64,000 nt of DNA from Spirosoma sp. KUDC1026 (GCF_013375035.1 NZ_CP056032.1:1410001-1474000), one strand, 5' to 3'; shown: positions 26,443-35,670, numbered from the stretch's first letter. Notes: generated from the letters alone by a model not told the origin. Translations and numbers: made by a program.

Positions 26443-26718
26443 ATGAAAGCGATTACGTTCACCATCGACCTCAAATCATTTTTTCTGGGTGTACTCACGG
26501 TATCAGCCGTTCTGCTGATGGCTAATAAACCAAATACTGAATTGGCGCAACAAAATCAATCGGGCTGGCCAAACCAACGCTATCAGGCAATTACCGGCAA
26601 AGACACACGTACAATCATCATAGATACGCAGACCGGGCGCTTTCTGATCGAGCGCCCGGCCCTGGGTTTACCGGCCTGGGCACCAATGGATTTTGAAGAA
26701 CTATACAGAAGAAGATAA
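26443..26718 (+). CDS. Small single-pass membrane protein, hypothetical
   Basis: A 91-residue protein with one N-terminal hydrophobic segment (about residues 11-24, FFLGVLTVSAVLLM) followed by a soluble part (RTIIIDTQTGRFLIERP). I chose the ATG at 26443 over the one at 26395 because it starts just before the membrane segment. No recognised domain. It is divergent from the cysteine desulfurase gene. Confidence 0.6.
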   Translation: MKAITFTIDLKSFFLGVLTVSAVLLMANKPNTELAQQNQSGWPNQRYQAITGKDTRTIIIDTQTGRFLIERPALGLPAWAPMDFEELYRRR

Positions 26719-26741
26719 GCTATTGACGATCCGCGTTTCGC

Positions 26742-27344
26742 TCACTCCCGTCTGCGTAGTTTCTGAATGATTTCGTCCGTTGTTGCTAGCTCACCAATGC
26801 GGGGGAAAATGTATTTAAGACTCACGTCATGCGCTTCGGCTATGGTGTCGGTCATGGCATCAATCGCAAAGGTTATGTTGTAGCCGTACTCGTTCGCAGA
26901 TCGGGCCGTACCGTCGATGCCGATGCTGGTTGAGATACCAGCTAGCACAATACCCGTTACGTTTCGTTGCTGCAACGCTTCGTGGAGGGGCGTATTGAAG
27001 AACGCGTTCCAGGTTTCTTTCGTAATCATAATGTCGCCGGATTCCGGTTGGATGGCTTCGACGATGTCGAAAAATCCGGCCTGGTTCATCGTTTTCAGCG
27101 CTCGTTGCTGTCCGTCTTTGTCCTTGGGGAACTGGTTTTTTTCCGAACGGACCACCGAGGCCGGGCTACCAATGGGCTCAACATAGACGATCACAATGGG
27201 TAACTGTGCTTGCCGGAAAGCGGCTACCAGTCGGGCCGCATTGTCCAGCACCGTCTCTACAGGATGGGCTTTTTCTCCCGCGACAATTCCTTTTTGTAGA
27301 TCAATCAATACCAGGGCAGTATGGGCATCAAGTGCTGTAAGCAT
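26742..27344 (-). CDS. Isochorismatase-fold hydrolase without the usual catalytic cysteine
   Basis: A 200-residue protein of the isochorismatase/nicotinamidase superfamily. The conserved Asp15 (LVLIDLQKGI) and Lys109 (ITKETWNAF) are present. The usual nucleophile Cys position, in the loop AGISTSIGIDGTARSA, is Gly142. True isochorismatases also lack a nucleophilic Cys, and a family of uncharacterised members carries this same STSIG loop, so activity toward an ester or vinyl ether is more likely than an amidase reaction. Substrate unknown. Confidence 0.85.
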   Translation of the reverse strand: MLTALDAHTALVLIDLQKGIVAGEKAHPVETVLDNAARLVAAFRQAQLPIVIVYVEPIGSPASVVRSEKNQFPKDKDGQQRALKTMNQAGFFDIVEAIQPESGDIMITKETWNAFFNTPLHEALQQRNVTGIVLAGISTSIGIDGTARSANEYGYNITFAIDAMTDTIAEAHDVSLKYIFPRIGELATTDEIIQKLRRRE

Positions 27345-27538
27345 AGATCAGAGTGTTATTGACTAGGTCGGTTCGTTATATTCATCGGTGCAGTTTCATC
27401 GAGCAATCAACTGACTCCAACCTGCTTGTGTTCTAGAATATTCACGGAGCGAGAACGCTATATGGACATAAACTCAATGACCTAAGCGGTAAAATGAACG
27501 GTAGCGCGGCTTTGCCTCTTACCTACCTTTTTCTACGT

Positions 27539-29176
27539 ATGAATCACCTCGCTGCTGCCGACTACGCAGTCTTCCTTGTTTATTTCATCATTGTTGTTGG
27601 CTACGGCTATTGGATCTACCGAAGCAAGCGGTCGGGGGCAACCAACACCAACGATTTCTTTCTGGCTGAGGGCTCGCTGACCTGGTGGGCCATTGGGGCC
27701 TCACTTATCGCATCCAACATATCGGCCGAACATTTTATCGGTATGGCTGGATCGGGCTTTGCGATGGGGCTTGGTATTTCGTCCTACGAGTGGATTGCAG
27801 CCGCTACGCTGGTCATTGTGGCCGCGTTCTTCATTCCGATCTACCTGAAGAATCGTATCTCAACCATGCCCCAGTTCCTGGCGCAGCGGTACAGCGATAC
27901 GGTCAGTACCATTCTGGCGGTATTCTGGCTGGTGGTGTACGTGCTGGTCAACCTAAGCTCGATTCTGTATCTGGGGGCCATTGCCATTGAGTCGCTGGCA
28001 GGGATTTCGTTTACGACCTGCACGATTGGGCTGGCTATCTTTTCCGTTTTTATTACGTTGGGCGGGATGAAAGTGATTGGCTATACCGATGTGATTCAGG
28101 TGATTGTCCTGATCTTCGGGGGGCTCGTCGTTACGTATCTGGCCCTGCAGCTCGTGGCCGATAAATCGGGTGTGGATGGCGTGTGGAATGGCTTGGTTAC
28201 GTTACGCGATCGGGCCGATGACCATTTCCACCTGTTTTTCGCCGAAGGACACCCGCATTATTACGAACTGCCGGGTATGTCGCTGGTGCTGGGTGGGATG
28301 TGGATCAACAACCTGTACTACTGGGGTTGCAATCAGTACATCGTTCAGCGGGCGCTGGGGGCTGACTTGAAGACGGCCCGTAGCGGCATTCTCTTTGCCG
28401 CCTTCCTGAAGCTGATGATCCCGCTGATCGTCGTTATTCCGGGGGTTGCTGCCTACGTACTGTATCAGGAAGGTACGTTTCATGATGCCATGACCAATGC
28501 CGAGGGCGTCGTAAAACCCGATCAGGCGTATCCGGTGCTGATGAACCTGTTGCCAACGGGTATGAAAGGGCTGGCGTTCGCGGCCCTGACGGCGGCCGTG
28601 GTGGCGTCGCTGGCGGGCAAATGCAACAGTATCTCGACAATTTTTACGCTTGATATTTACAAGAAGTTTTTCGACAAAGAGGCTTCGGATCAAAAGCTGG
28701 TGAACGTGGGACGGTGGGCCGTCGTAGGGTCGTTTGTCATCGCAATTGCCATTGCGCCCATGCTGCGATCGCTCGATCAGGTCTATCAGTACATTCAGGA
28801 ATACACCAACTTCCTGACGCCGGGCGTCTTTGCCATTTTCGCGCTGGGTTTCTTCTGGAAACGGACCACCAACCGGGCGGCCCTGACGGTTGCTATTCTG
28901 ACAATTCCGCTATCTGTGCTGCTGAAGTTCTGGCCGCAGGTAATGGACCTCTTTGGGCAGCAGGTTGACGAAATTCCGTTTCTGCACCGCACAACCTGGG
29001 TATTCTGCATCGACGTATTGATCATGGTCGTTGTATCATTGACCGATCCGGCCAGCGTGCATAACCCAAAGGCCGTAACCATCGACAGACGGATGTTTCA
29101 CGTAACGCCGTCTTTTGTCGTTGGTTCGGTAGCCATTGCCGGTATCCTGTTCTGCTTGTATTACGTATTTTGGTAA
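27539..29176 (+). CDS. Sodium/solute symporter (SSS/SGLT family), candidate inositol transporter
   Basis: A 545-residue polytopic membrane protein of the sodium:solute symporter family (about 13-14 membrane segments). Marks: an N-terminal first TM (YAVFLVYFIIVVGYGYWIY), DFFLAEGSLTWWAIGASL, SNISAEHFIGMAGSGF, and the family motif region GMKGLAFAALTAAVVASLAGKCNS. I chose the ATG at 27539 over 27494 because it starts just before the first membrane segment. Members of this group carry sugars and inositol with sodium. It lies 143 bp upstream of myo-inositol oxygenase in the same orientation, so myo-inositol uptake is the best guess. Confidence 0.88.
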   Translation: MNHLAAADYAVFLVYFIIVVGYGYWIYRSKRSGATNTNDFFLAEGSLTWWAIGASLIASNISAEHFIGMAGSGFAMGLGISSYEWIAAATLVIVAAFFIPIYLKNRISTMPQFLAQRYSDTVSTILAVFWLVVYVLVNLSSILYLGAIAIESLAGISFTTCTIGLAIFSVFITLGGMKVIGYTDVIQVIVLIFGGLVVTYLALQLVADKSGVDGVWNGLVTLRDRADDHFHLFFAEGHPHYYELPGMSLVLGGMWINNLYYWGCNQYIVQRALGADLKTARSGILFAAFLKLMIPLIVVIPGVAAYVLYQEGTFHDAMTNAEGVVKPDQAYPVLMNLLPTGMKGLAFAALTAAVVASLAGKCNSISTIFTLDIYKKFFDKEASDQKLVNVGRWAVVGSFVIAIAIAPMLRSLDQVYQYIQEYTNFLTPGVFAIFALGFFWKRTTNRAALTVAILTIPLSVLLKFWPQVMDLFGQQVDEIPFLHRTTWVFCIDVLIMVVVSLTDPASVHNPKAVTIDRRMFHVTPSFVVGSVAIAGILFCLYYVFW

Positions 29177-29319
29177 CGGGTTCGTAGCGCTTTGATTAAC
29201 AGCAGATAGCCCATAAAATGGAAATTGAGTTAATTTAAAGCCAGTAAGCGCGAAATGAACTTATTGGATAATAAAATGCACTTATATTAGTGTTTTATTG
29301 CTCTCAGTCGAACAATACT

Positions 29320-30213
29320 ATGCAGACACAAACAGCATTTACCCCACAAGAAATCAATCCACTCGCCAGCATTGAACAGTGGGAAGATGATGTCTTGTTA
29401 CGTTATCCGGAAGAAGAGGCTTCGGTTCAGCCCGAGCACAAAACCAAACAGGAATACCGCAACTACGACAGCCCGGAACGCGATACAGTACGGGAGTTTT
29501 ATCGCCTGAATCACCGGTACCAGACCTTTGATTTCGTTCGGGAAAAAGAAGCGGAGTTCCTGAAATTCGACAAAAAGGAAATGCCGGTCTGGAGCGCTAT
29601 GGAGTTCCTGAACACGCTGGTCGACGATTCCGATCCGGACACCGACCTCGACCAGCTCCAGCACTTATTGCAGACGGCCGAAGCCATTCGCGCCGATGGG
29701 CATCCGGATTGGTTTGTACTGACGGGTTTCCTGCACGACATGGGAAAGGTGCTTTGCCTATTTGGCGAACCCCAGTGGGCCGTGGTAGGCGATACGTTCC
29801 CGGTGGGCTGCAAACATTCGGATAAAATCGTTTATCCTGAATTCTTCGCGGCTAACCCTGATACGTACGACGAGCGGTACAACACGAAGTACGGCGTTTA
29901 TGAGCCGAACTGCGGTATGAAAAACGTGCATATGTCGTGGGGCCACGACGAATACCTGTACCAGATCACGAAAAACTACCTGCCTGAGCCAGCGTTGTAC
30001 ATGATCCGGTACCACTCGTTCTATTCGCAGCACCGCGAGCACGCCTACGATCACCTGCTGGACGATCACGATCGGGCAATGTTCCCCTGGGTGAACAAAT
30101 TCAACCCCTATGATCTGTACTCAAAGAGTCCAAAGCCGCCCGTCGTGAGCGAGCTGAAACCGTATTACGAAGATCTGATTGCGAAGTACTTGCCAGCAAC
30201 GATTCGGTTGTAG
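29320..30213 (+). CDS. Myo-inositol oxygenase (MIOX)
   Basis: A 297-residue protein that matches animal and plant myo-inositol oxygenase (about 285-310 residues), which converts myo-inositol plus O2 to D-glucuronate at a di-iron centre. All six iron ligands are identifiable by alignment from memory with the mammalian enzyme: His115 ([13 protein letters not shown]), His139 and Asp140 (GFLHDMGKV), His209 (MSWGHDEY), His232 (MIRYHSFY) and Asp251 ([11 protein letters not shown]). Other signature blocks are [24 protein letters not shown] and [10 protein letters not shown] chose the ATG at 29320. It lies downstream of an SSS transporter gene and upstream of a zinc alcohol dehydrogenase gene. High confidence in family. 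Confidence 0.95.
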   Translation: MQTQTAFTPQEINPLASIEQWEDDVLLRYPEEEASVQPEHKTKQEYRNYDSPERDTVREFYRLNHRYQTFDFVREKEAEFLKFDKKEMPVWSAMEFLNTLVDDSDPDTDLDQLQHLLQTAEAIRADGHPDWFVLTGFLHDMGKVLCLFGEPQWAVVGDTFPVGCKHSDKIVYPEFFAANPDTYDERYNTKYGVYEPNCGMKNVHMSWGHDEYLYQITKNYLPEPALYMIRYHSFYSQHREHAYDHLLDDHDRAMFPWVNKFNPYDLYSKSPKPPVVSELKPYYEDLIAKYLPATIRL

Positions 30214-30230
30214 GTACGCCATATACTTGA

Positions 30231-30268
30231 AGAAAAGCCAGTCCGGGAAAACTCGGACTGGCTTTTCT
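30231..30268 (+). terminator. Rho-independent terminator after MIOX
   Basis: AGAAAAGCCAGTCCG, loop GGAAAACT, CGGACTGGCTTTTCT, followed by TTTTTC; it begins 18 bp after the MIOX stop codon. Confidence 0.88.
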
Positions 30269-30439
30269 TTTTCGGCCTTTTTTCCGTTCTCCAGTGACCC
30301 GCTTCGTGATGGCTAAACCGGTGAGTAAGTAAACCCGGCTGCTTAGTCTACCGACAAACAATTCTGTTTGCTAGCTAGTAAAGCTGAAGGATGTACGTAC
30401 ATCAGACAAGCCCAATCATCAGAACGTAAACAGGAAATC

Positions 30440-31528
30440 ATGGAGCAAATTAAAACGAAGGGATACGGGGCCAAGGCCAGCCTGATCGACCGGTTTAGTA
30501 AACTGGCGCCAATGGAATTTGAACGTAACGCGCCCAAAGAAGACGAGGTACTTATTGATATTTTATACTGTGGCGTATGCCATTCGGATCTGCACCAGGT
30601 TCGTAATGACTGGGCTAATACCATCTACCCCTGCGTGCCCGGCCACGAGATTGTCGGGAAAGTTGTGCAGGCGGGTAGCGCCGTTACCAAATTTGCGGTT
30701 GGCGATACGGTCGGCGTTGGTTGCATGGTCGATTCCTGCGGTAATTGCCACTCTTGTCAGGAAGGGGAGGAGCAGTACTGCGAAGGACCCGTCAGTTGGA
30801 CGGCCACGTATAATGGCTACATGAAACCCGATGGCAGTGGCTATAATACGTTCGGAGGCTACTCCACCAACATTGTTGTGAAGGAGTCGTTCGTACTGAA
30901 GATTCCGGATACGCTGGATATTAAGGCCGCTGCGCCTATTCTCTGCGCGGGTATCACTACCTATTCGCCCCTGCGGCACTGGGACGTAAAACCCGGTGAT
31001 AAAGTTGGGATTGCGGGCTTAGGCGGCCTGGGGCATATGGCCGTCATGCTGGCTAAAGCCATGGGCGCCGAAGTGACCGTCCTGACAACCAGTAAAGACA
31101 AGCAGGCTGCTGCCGAGGCACTGGGGGCGCATCAGGTTATTATCTCGAGTGATAAAGACGCCATGAAAGAGAACGAGCTTACGCTCGACATAATTCTGGT
31201 GACGATCCCGGACCCATTTGATGTCAGCCCGTACGTAACGTTGCTGAAACGGGATGGTAAACTGGTAACAGTAGGACTGCTGGGAGAATACAAAAGTCCG
31301 CTTAATAATATGGAAATCGCCATGCACCGCCGGACGGTAGCCGGCTCGCTGATTGGCGGTATTCGTGAAACGCAGGAGGTGCTGGACTTCTGCGCTGAGC
31401 ACAACATCCTGCCCGACATCGAAATGATTGACATTAAGGATATCAATACGGCCTACGACCGATTGATGGACGAGGACGTACGATTCCGCTTTATCATCGA
31501 CATGCAGTCGCTGAAAAACGAGAATTAA
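30440..31528 (+). CDS. Zinc-dependent alcohol dehydrogenase (cinnamyl-alcohol/aldehyde reductase type)
   Basis: A 362-residue medium-chain NAD(P)-dependent zinc alcohol dehydrogenase. Catalytic zinc residues are in CGVCHSDLHQV and PCVPGHEIVGKV. The structural zinc cysteines are in DSCGNCHSCQEGEEQYC. The nucleotide-binding GLGGLGHMAVMLAKAMG is the Rossmann fold, followed by VLTTSKDK, which fits NADPH preference. The closest group is the broad-specificity aldehyde reductase/cinnamyl alcohol dehydrogenase family. I chose the ATG at 30440. It follows MIOX but has its own terminator upstream, so a role in glucuronate reduction is only a guess. Confidence 0.9.
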   Translation: MEQIKTKGYGAKASLIDRFSKLAPMEFERNAPKEDEVLIDILYCGVCHSDLHQVRNDWANTIYPCVPGHEIVGKVVQAGSAVTKFAVGDTVGVGCMVDSCGNCHSCQEGEEQYCEGPVSWTATYNGYMKPDGSGYNTFGGYSTNIVVKESFVLKIPDTLDIKAAAPILCAGITTYSPLRHWDVKPGDKVGIAGLGGLGHMAVMLAKAMGAEVTVLTTSKDKQAAAEALGAHQVIISSDKDAMKENELTLDIILVTIPDPFDVSPYVTLLKRDGKLVTVGLLGEYKSPLNNMEIAMHRRTVAGSLIGGIRETQEVLDFCAEHNILPDIEMIDIKDINTAYDRLMDEDVRFRFIIDMQSLKNEN

Positions 31529-31536
31529 GAATCTGA

Positions 31537-31583
31537 CCCCCCCCGGCCCCCTCCTAAAAAAATAGGAGGGGGCCGGGGGGGGG
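31537..31583. repeat. C/G-rich inverted repeat after the dehydrogenase gene
   Basis: CCCCCCCCGGCCCCCTCCTA and its complement with an A-rich loop form a very stable hairpin about 10 bp after the dehydrogenase stop. The pure CCCCC-GG-CCCCC pattern looks like a dispersed repeat rather than a classical terminator, as no T run follows. Confidence 0.65.
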
Positions 31584-31622
31584 ATTAGTACATCATCAAT
31601 GGGTAGTTTGCCAAGATAGACT

Positions 31623-31651
31623 TGGTTACAGCATAAGAAACGCTATTTTTA
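31623..31651 (+). promoter_or_regulatory. Promoter of xisHI
   Basis: TTG (31623-31625), 18 bp, TATTTTTA (31644-31651): a good -33/-7 match. The start codon at 31656 is only 5 bp beyond the -7 box, so the mRNA is probably leaderless. Confidence 0.5.
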
Positions 31652-31655
31652 TGCC

Positions 31656-32072
31656 ATGGCCCGTGACTTATTTCATCAGGTAGTTAGGGAAGCTCTAGAA
31701 GCTGAAGGTTGGTCTATCAATCATGATCCGCTTGTTTTGAAATTAGGTGGGTTACGAATGGAGATTGATCTAGCCGCTGAACAGATGCTAGCTGCCGAAA
31801 AGGGACCAGATCGGATCGCTGTTGAAGTAAAAAGCTTTGTCGGAAAGTCAAATCTTAATGATTTTTACGAAGCCAAAGGCCAATACGATGTTTACCGTCG
31901 AGGTTTGCTACGAGAAGGTGGGCAACGTAGATTGTACCTGGCTATTGACAGCGACGTCTTTCAGTCGTTTTTTCAAAAATCGCTTATTGCCGAAATCGTA
32001 GAAGAAGACTTGATTTCGTTGCTCGTTTACGATGTAACGACTAAACGCATCACGCAATGGATAACCCGGTAG
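31656..32072 (+). CDS. xisH: XisH family protein (fdxN element excision controlling factor), PD-(D/E)XK-like
   Basis: A 138-residue XisH-type protein. Family marks are MARDLFHQVVREALEAEGW, INHDPLVLKLGG, and a nuclease-like core EIDLAAE (Glu-x-Asp) and RIAVEVKSFVG (Glu-x-Lys) of the PD-(D/E)XK superfamily, followed by FYEAKGQYDVYR. XisH and XisI are known from filamentous cyanobacteria, where they act with XisF in excision of the fdxN element during heterocyst formation. They also occur in unrelated bacteria without that element. It overlaps xisI by 16 bp, a sign of coupled expression. Function here is unknown, and transfer is likely. Confidence 0.9.
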   Translation: MARDLFHQVVREALEAEGWSINHDPLVLKLGGLRMEIDLAAEQMLAAEKGPDRIAVEVKSFVGKSNLNDFYEAKGQYDVYRRGLLREGGQRRLYLAIDSDVFQSFFQKSLIAEIVEEDLISLLVYDVTTKRITQWITR

Positions 32073-32404
32073 CTACCTATCGCGAAATTATTATCAATTT
32101 GCTGGAGTCGTATGCCAGTGTACCATCAATAGGTGGGGCTGGTGAAGACTTAGAAGAACAACTAATTCTGGATACTCAACGCGATCATTATCAAATTTTG
32201 ACGATAGGTTGGGAAAATGGAAAGCGAGTTTATTACCCTGTATTTCATCTGGACATTCGAAATGGGAAAATCTGGGTTCAGGAAGATGCTACTGACTTTG
32301 ATATAGTTGGAGAGCTTGAACGGAGGGGCGTTGCTAAAAACGACATTGTATTAGCATTTCAAGCTCCTTACAAACGACCTTTTACTGGATACGGGATATC
32401 TTAA
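32057..32404 (+). CDS. xisI: XisI family protein, partner of XisH
   Basis: A 115-residue XisI-type protein with the family opening YREIIINLLESYA, the middle TQRDHYQILTIGWE and HLDIRNGKIWVQ, and the C-terminal DIVLAFQAPYKRPFTGYGI. It begins inside the 3' end of xisH. The two occur together in many genomes and probably work as a complex. No fdxN-type element or serine recombinase is in the window. A strong terminator follows at 32423-32468. Confidence 0.9.
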   Translation: MDNPVATYREIIINLLESYASVPSIGGAGEDLEEQLILDTQRDHYQILTIGWENGKRVYYPVFHLDIRNGKIWVQEDATDFDIVGELERRGVAKNDIVLAFQAPYKRPFTGYGIS

Positions 32405-32422
32405 ATTCAACAACCAGATACA

Positions 32423-32468
32423 CACAGCAACGCCCCGCATTTCAACCGAAATGCGGGGCGTTGCTGTG
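32423..32468. terminator. Bidirectional terminator between xisI and the RND gene
   Basis: CACAGCAACGCCCCGCATTTC, loop AACC, and its exact complement: a 21-bp stem between convergent genes. No long T run, but the stem is very stable. Confidence 0.75.
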
Positions 32469-32480
32469 TAATTGAGGATA

Positions 32481-35400
32481 CTATTCCATTGCTTTGGCCA
32501 CTTCCAGTTCCTGCGGCTTTTGCGGGACGACTTTCTTGCGGCCGAACCGGGCGATCATCCGGTCAACGACCAAATACATCGACGGTACAACCAGCAGCGT
32601 CAGTAATAGGGAGCTTGACAGCCCACCAATGATAACCCACGCCATACCGTTCTTGGTTTCGGCACCGGCACCACTCGCCAGGGCGATTGGCAACATACCG
32701 AAGATCATGGCCAGTGTTGTCATCAGGATTGGGCGCAGCCGTTCTTTACCGGCTTCGACCAGCGCGTCGACGACTTCTAGCCCTTCGGCTTTCAGCTGAT
32801 TGGTAAAGTCAACGATCAGGATGGCGTTCTTCGCTACCAGGCCGAGCAGCATGATCATACCCACGATCGCAAATACCGTCAGGCTTTCCATCGACAGCGC
32901 CAGCGCGAGCAAAGCACCAATCAGAGCTACGGGAATCGAGAACAGAACGACGAACGGATACACGACGCTTTCGTACAGCGCTACCATGATAAAATACACC
33001 AGCGCAATAGCGATGATCAGCGCCAGACCCAGGCTACCAAAGGCGTCTGACTGCTGCTGCAACTGACCCAGGTATTGGATCGAGACTCCTTCCGGCAACT
33101 TAACCTGCGCCATCTTCGCCTGAATATCGGCACCGACCGTACCCACCGGACGACCTACGACCTGCGCGTTGATGGTTACCGACGACAGACGGTCGATACG
33201 TTCCAGTACACTCTCGCCGATCTGCTCCTGAACCGTAGCGAACTGTGACAGCTCGAAGGTGCGGCCCTGGTTGTTAACGAACGTCAGACGGCTGATGTCG
33301 GCGGGGTTGGTCCGGTCGAACCGGTCGAGGCTGATCAGGATATCGTATTCGTTTCCGTTCTGTTTGAACTTCGACTGATCGTTACCCCGGAATGCGTTTT
33401 GCAGCGCAAGACCAACATCCGACGCGTTGATGCCCAGTTGCGCCATCCGTTCCCGGTTCAGGTTGACCGTTACTTCGGGTTTTGGATCTTTCACCGAGTA
33501 TTTTACGTCCTGCGTACCAGGAGTCGACTCGGTTACCTGTTTAACAACGGCAGCCGCTTTCCGAATGTCGGCGAGGTTCGTACCCTTGACGGCAATCATA
33601 ATTGGCGCCTGCTGACCACCCACCAGCCCCACCGGGCTAACGGTTACTTTGATACCCGGAATCTGACTAACTTCTTTCTTGAGCATCGAGCCGAAGTCAT
33701 CCGTTGAGATGGAACGCTGCTCTTTATCATTCAGCTTAACGTTCAGATCGGCGATGTTACTGTTCGAGGCCGTAGCCAGACCGGTGCTGGTGTAACCGAC
33801 GTTGGTGAAGACGTTGGTCACTTCCGGGTGTTTCATAATGATCTGCTCGGCCCGTTGGGCTACGGCGTTCGTCTGGTAGATTGACGCCGTTGGCGACAGT
33901 TCAAGCTGAACGCTCATCTCACCCATGTCGCTCTGGGGCATGAAGGCCGCACCTATGAAGCCGGCAGGAACGAGGGCAATCGAGCCAACCAGCAAGGCAA
34001 TAACCGCCAGGAATACCCAACGCTTATGACGCAGGATCGACCGAAGAATGCCCGCGTAAATCGTGCTGAGCCGTTCCAGGAAATGTTCAAAACCCAGGTT
34101 CAGTTTACCCCAAAGTGTATTTGGATTAAGTACTTCGACCTTACCGAAGCGGGAAGCCAGCAGTGGTGTCAATGTAAAGGACACCAATAAGCTCATCAGG
34201 GTCGAGAATACGACCACGAGCGCAAATTCGCGCAGGATGTTCCCGATCAGACCGCCCGTCATCGCCAGCGGTACGAATACCACGACGTCAACCAGGGTAA
34301 TGGCCAGGGCCGTAAAACCGATTTCGCTACGTCCTTCCAAGGCGGCAGTCCGTTTGTCCTTGCCCATTTCCAGGTGGCGATTGATGTTTTCCAAGACCAC
34401 AATCGAGTCATCGACCAGGATACCAACTACCAGCGAAAGGGCCATCAGCGTCATCAGGTTCAACGAGAAACCGGCCGTGTACATCAGAATGAACGTCGGA
34501 ATCATAGATGATGGCAGGGCCACCAGTACGAACAGCGACGAGCGGAACGAGTGCAGGAACAGCAGCATCACGACCGATACGATCAGAACGGCCAGGAACA
34601 GGTCATCAACGACGGCGTGGGCCGAGGCCAGCGTGTAGGTCGACTGGTCGGCTGCAATATTGAATTTCAGGCCGTAGCGGCTGTATTGTTTTTCCAGTGT
34701 GGTGATTCGAGCCCGAACCAGCTCACTCACCGATACGGCGTTGGCGTCGGATTGCTTTTGAATCTGTACCCCAACCGATGGCTTGGCGTTGATGTGGTTA
34801 ATAGCCGTTGGTTTGGTCGTTGCGTCGACAACCTCGGCTACGTCGCGCAGCAGTACCTGACTACCGTCGGTCCGGCGGGCAATAATCAGCGAACGCAGGC
34901 GGTTCAGCGTTTGAACCGACGCATCGAATCGAATTGAAAACTGGGATTCCTGTGTCTCCAGCTGACCGGCGGGGTAGCTGGTATTGGCGGCATTGATGGC
35001 CTGTGATACCTGCCCGATGGATACGCCGTAGGCCCGTAGTTTTTCGGCGTTGACGTTTACCTGAATCTGGCGCTCGTTGCCACCAATAATGGTTACCTGA
35101 CCCACACCTGCTACGTTCGAAAGCTGTGGTTTTAGGTCTTTGTCGATCAGGTCATACAACTGCGACGGCGACATGTTGGCCGTGACGCCCATCCGCAGAA
35201 CCGGGATCTCATCCGTCGAGAATTTATTCAGGATTGGCCGGTCTGCTTCGTCGGGCAGCAGGTTCAGAATTTGCTCAATTTTACGTTGCGCATCCTGCTG
35301 GGCAAGTGTTACGTCGACGCCGTTTTTCAGCTGAACGATAACGCTCGAGGCACCTTCCTGCGAGGTCGAGGTCATCCGGTCGAGCCCTTCCAGCGACGAC

Positions 35401-35612
35401 AGGGCATCCTCGATCCGCTTGGTCACGTTGGTTTCCACCTCATCGGCGGCTGCCCCCCGGTAAGTCGTTACCACACTGATCACGTTGGCCTCAAATTTAG
35501 GCAACAGGTTGTAGGACAGCTGTTGGTAACTCAGAAAACCGAACAGAATCAACACCGTAAAGACGGTGAGAATCAGCAACGGCCGTTTGACGGCTACTTC
35601 TGTTATTGACAT
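32481..35612 (-). CDS. RND efflux pump inner-membrane transporter (AcrB family)
   Basis: A 1043-residue hydrophobe/amphiphile RND transporter, the inner-membrane part of a tripartite pump driven by protons. Visible: TM1 (KRPLLILTVFTVLILFGFL), a large periplasmic loop, the TM4 proton-relay VGILVDDSIVVLENI with the two essential Asp residues, the second periplasmic loop starting after PAGFIGAAFMPQSDMGEM, and the C-terminal TM block ending ILMTTLAMIFGMLPIALAS. Length is typical. It is the last gene of the marR-tolC-hlyD-RND operon on the minus strand. Substrates cannot be predicted. Confidence 0.95.
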   Translation of the reverse strand: MSITEVAVKRPLLILTVFTVLILFGFLSYQQLSYNLLPKFEANVISVVTTYRGAAADEVETNVTKRIEDALSSLEGLDRMTSTSQEGASSVIVQLKNGVDVTLAQQDAQRKIEQILNLLPDEADRPILNKFSTDEIPVLRMGVTANMSPSQLYDLIDKDLKPQLSNVAGVGQVTIIGGNERQIQVNVNAEKLRAYGVSIGQVSQAINAANTSYPAGQLETQESQFSIRFDASVQTLNRLRSLIIARRTDGSQVLLRDVAEVVDATTKPTAINHINAKPSVGVQIQKQSDANAVSVSELVRARITTLEKQYSRYGLKFNIAADQSTYTLASAHAVVDDLFLAVLIVSVVMLLFLHSFRSSLFVLVALPSSMIPTFILMYTAGFSLNLMTLMALSLVVGILVDDSIVVLENINRHLEMGKDKRTAALEGRSEIGFTALAITLVDVVVFVPLAMTGGLIGNILREFALVVVFSTLMSLLVSFTLTPLLASRFGKVEVLNPNTLWGKLNLGFEHFLERLSTIYAGILRSILRHKRWVFLAVIALLVGSIALVPAGFIGAAFMPQSDMGEMSVQLELSPTASIYQTNAVAQRAEQIIMKHPEVTNVFTNVGYTSTGLATASNSNIADLNVKLNDKEQRSISTDDFGSMLKKEVSQIPGIKVTVSPVGLVGGQQAPIMIAVKGTNLADIRKAAAVVKQVTESTPGTQDVKYSVKDPKPEVTVNLNRERMAQLGINASDVGLALQNAFRGNDQSKFKQNGNEYDILISLDRFDRTNPADISRLTFVNNQGRTFELSQFATVQEQIGESVLERIDRLSSVTINAQVVGRPVGTVGADIQAKMAQVKLPEGVSIQYLGQLQQQSDAFGSLGLALIIAIALVYFIMVALYESVVYPFVVLFSIPVALIGALLALALSMESLTVFAIVGMIMLLGLVAKNAILIVDFTNQLKAEGLEVVDALVEAGKERLRPILMTTLAMIFGMLPIALASGAGAETKNGMAWVIIGGLSSSLLLTLLVVPSMYLVVDRMIARFGRKKVVPQKPQELEVAKAME

Positions 35613-35670
35613 AAGGATACAGAATTGGTCGTTGGCACGGAAAAGATTCCCTTCGCCAGCGACGGATTAA

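Noticed and set aside
28202-28693. Minus-strand frame inside the symporter gene
   Set aside because: Shadow of the transporter coding sequence; no motif.
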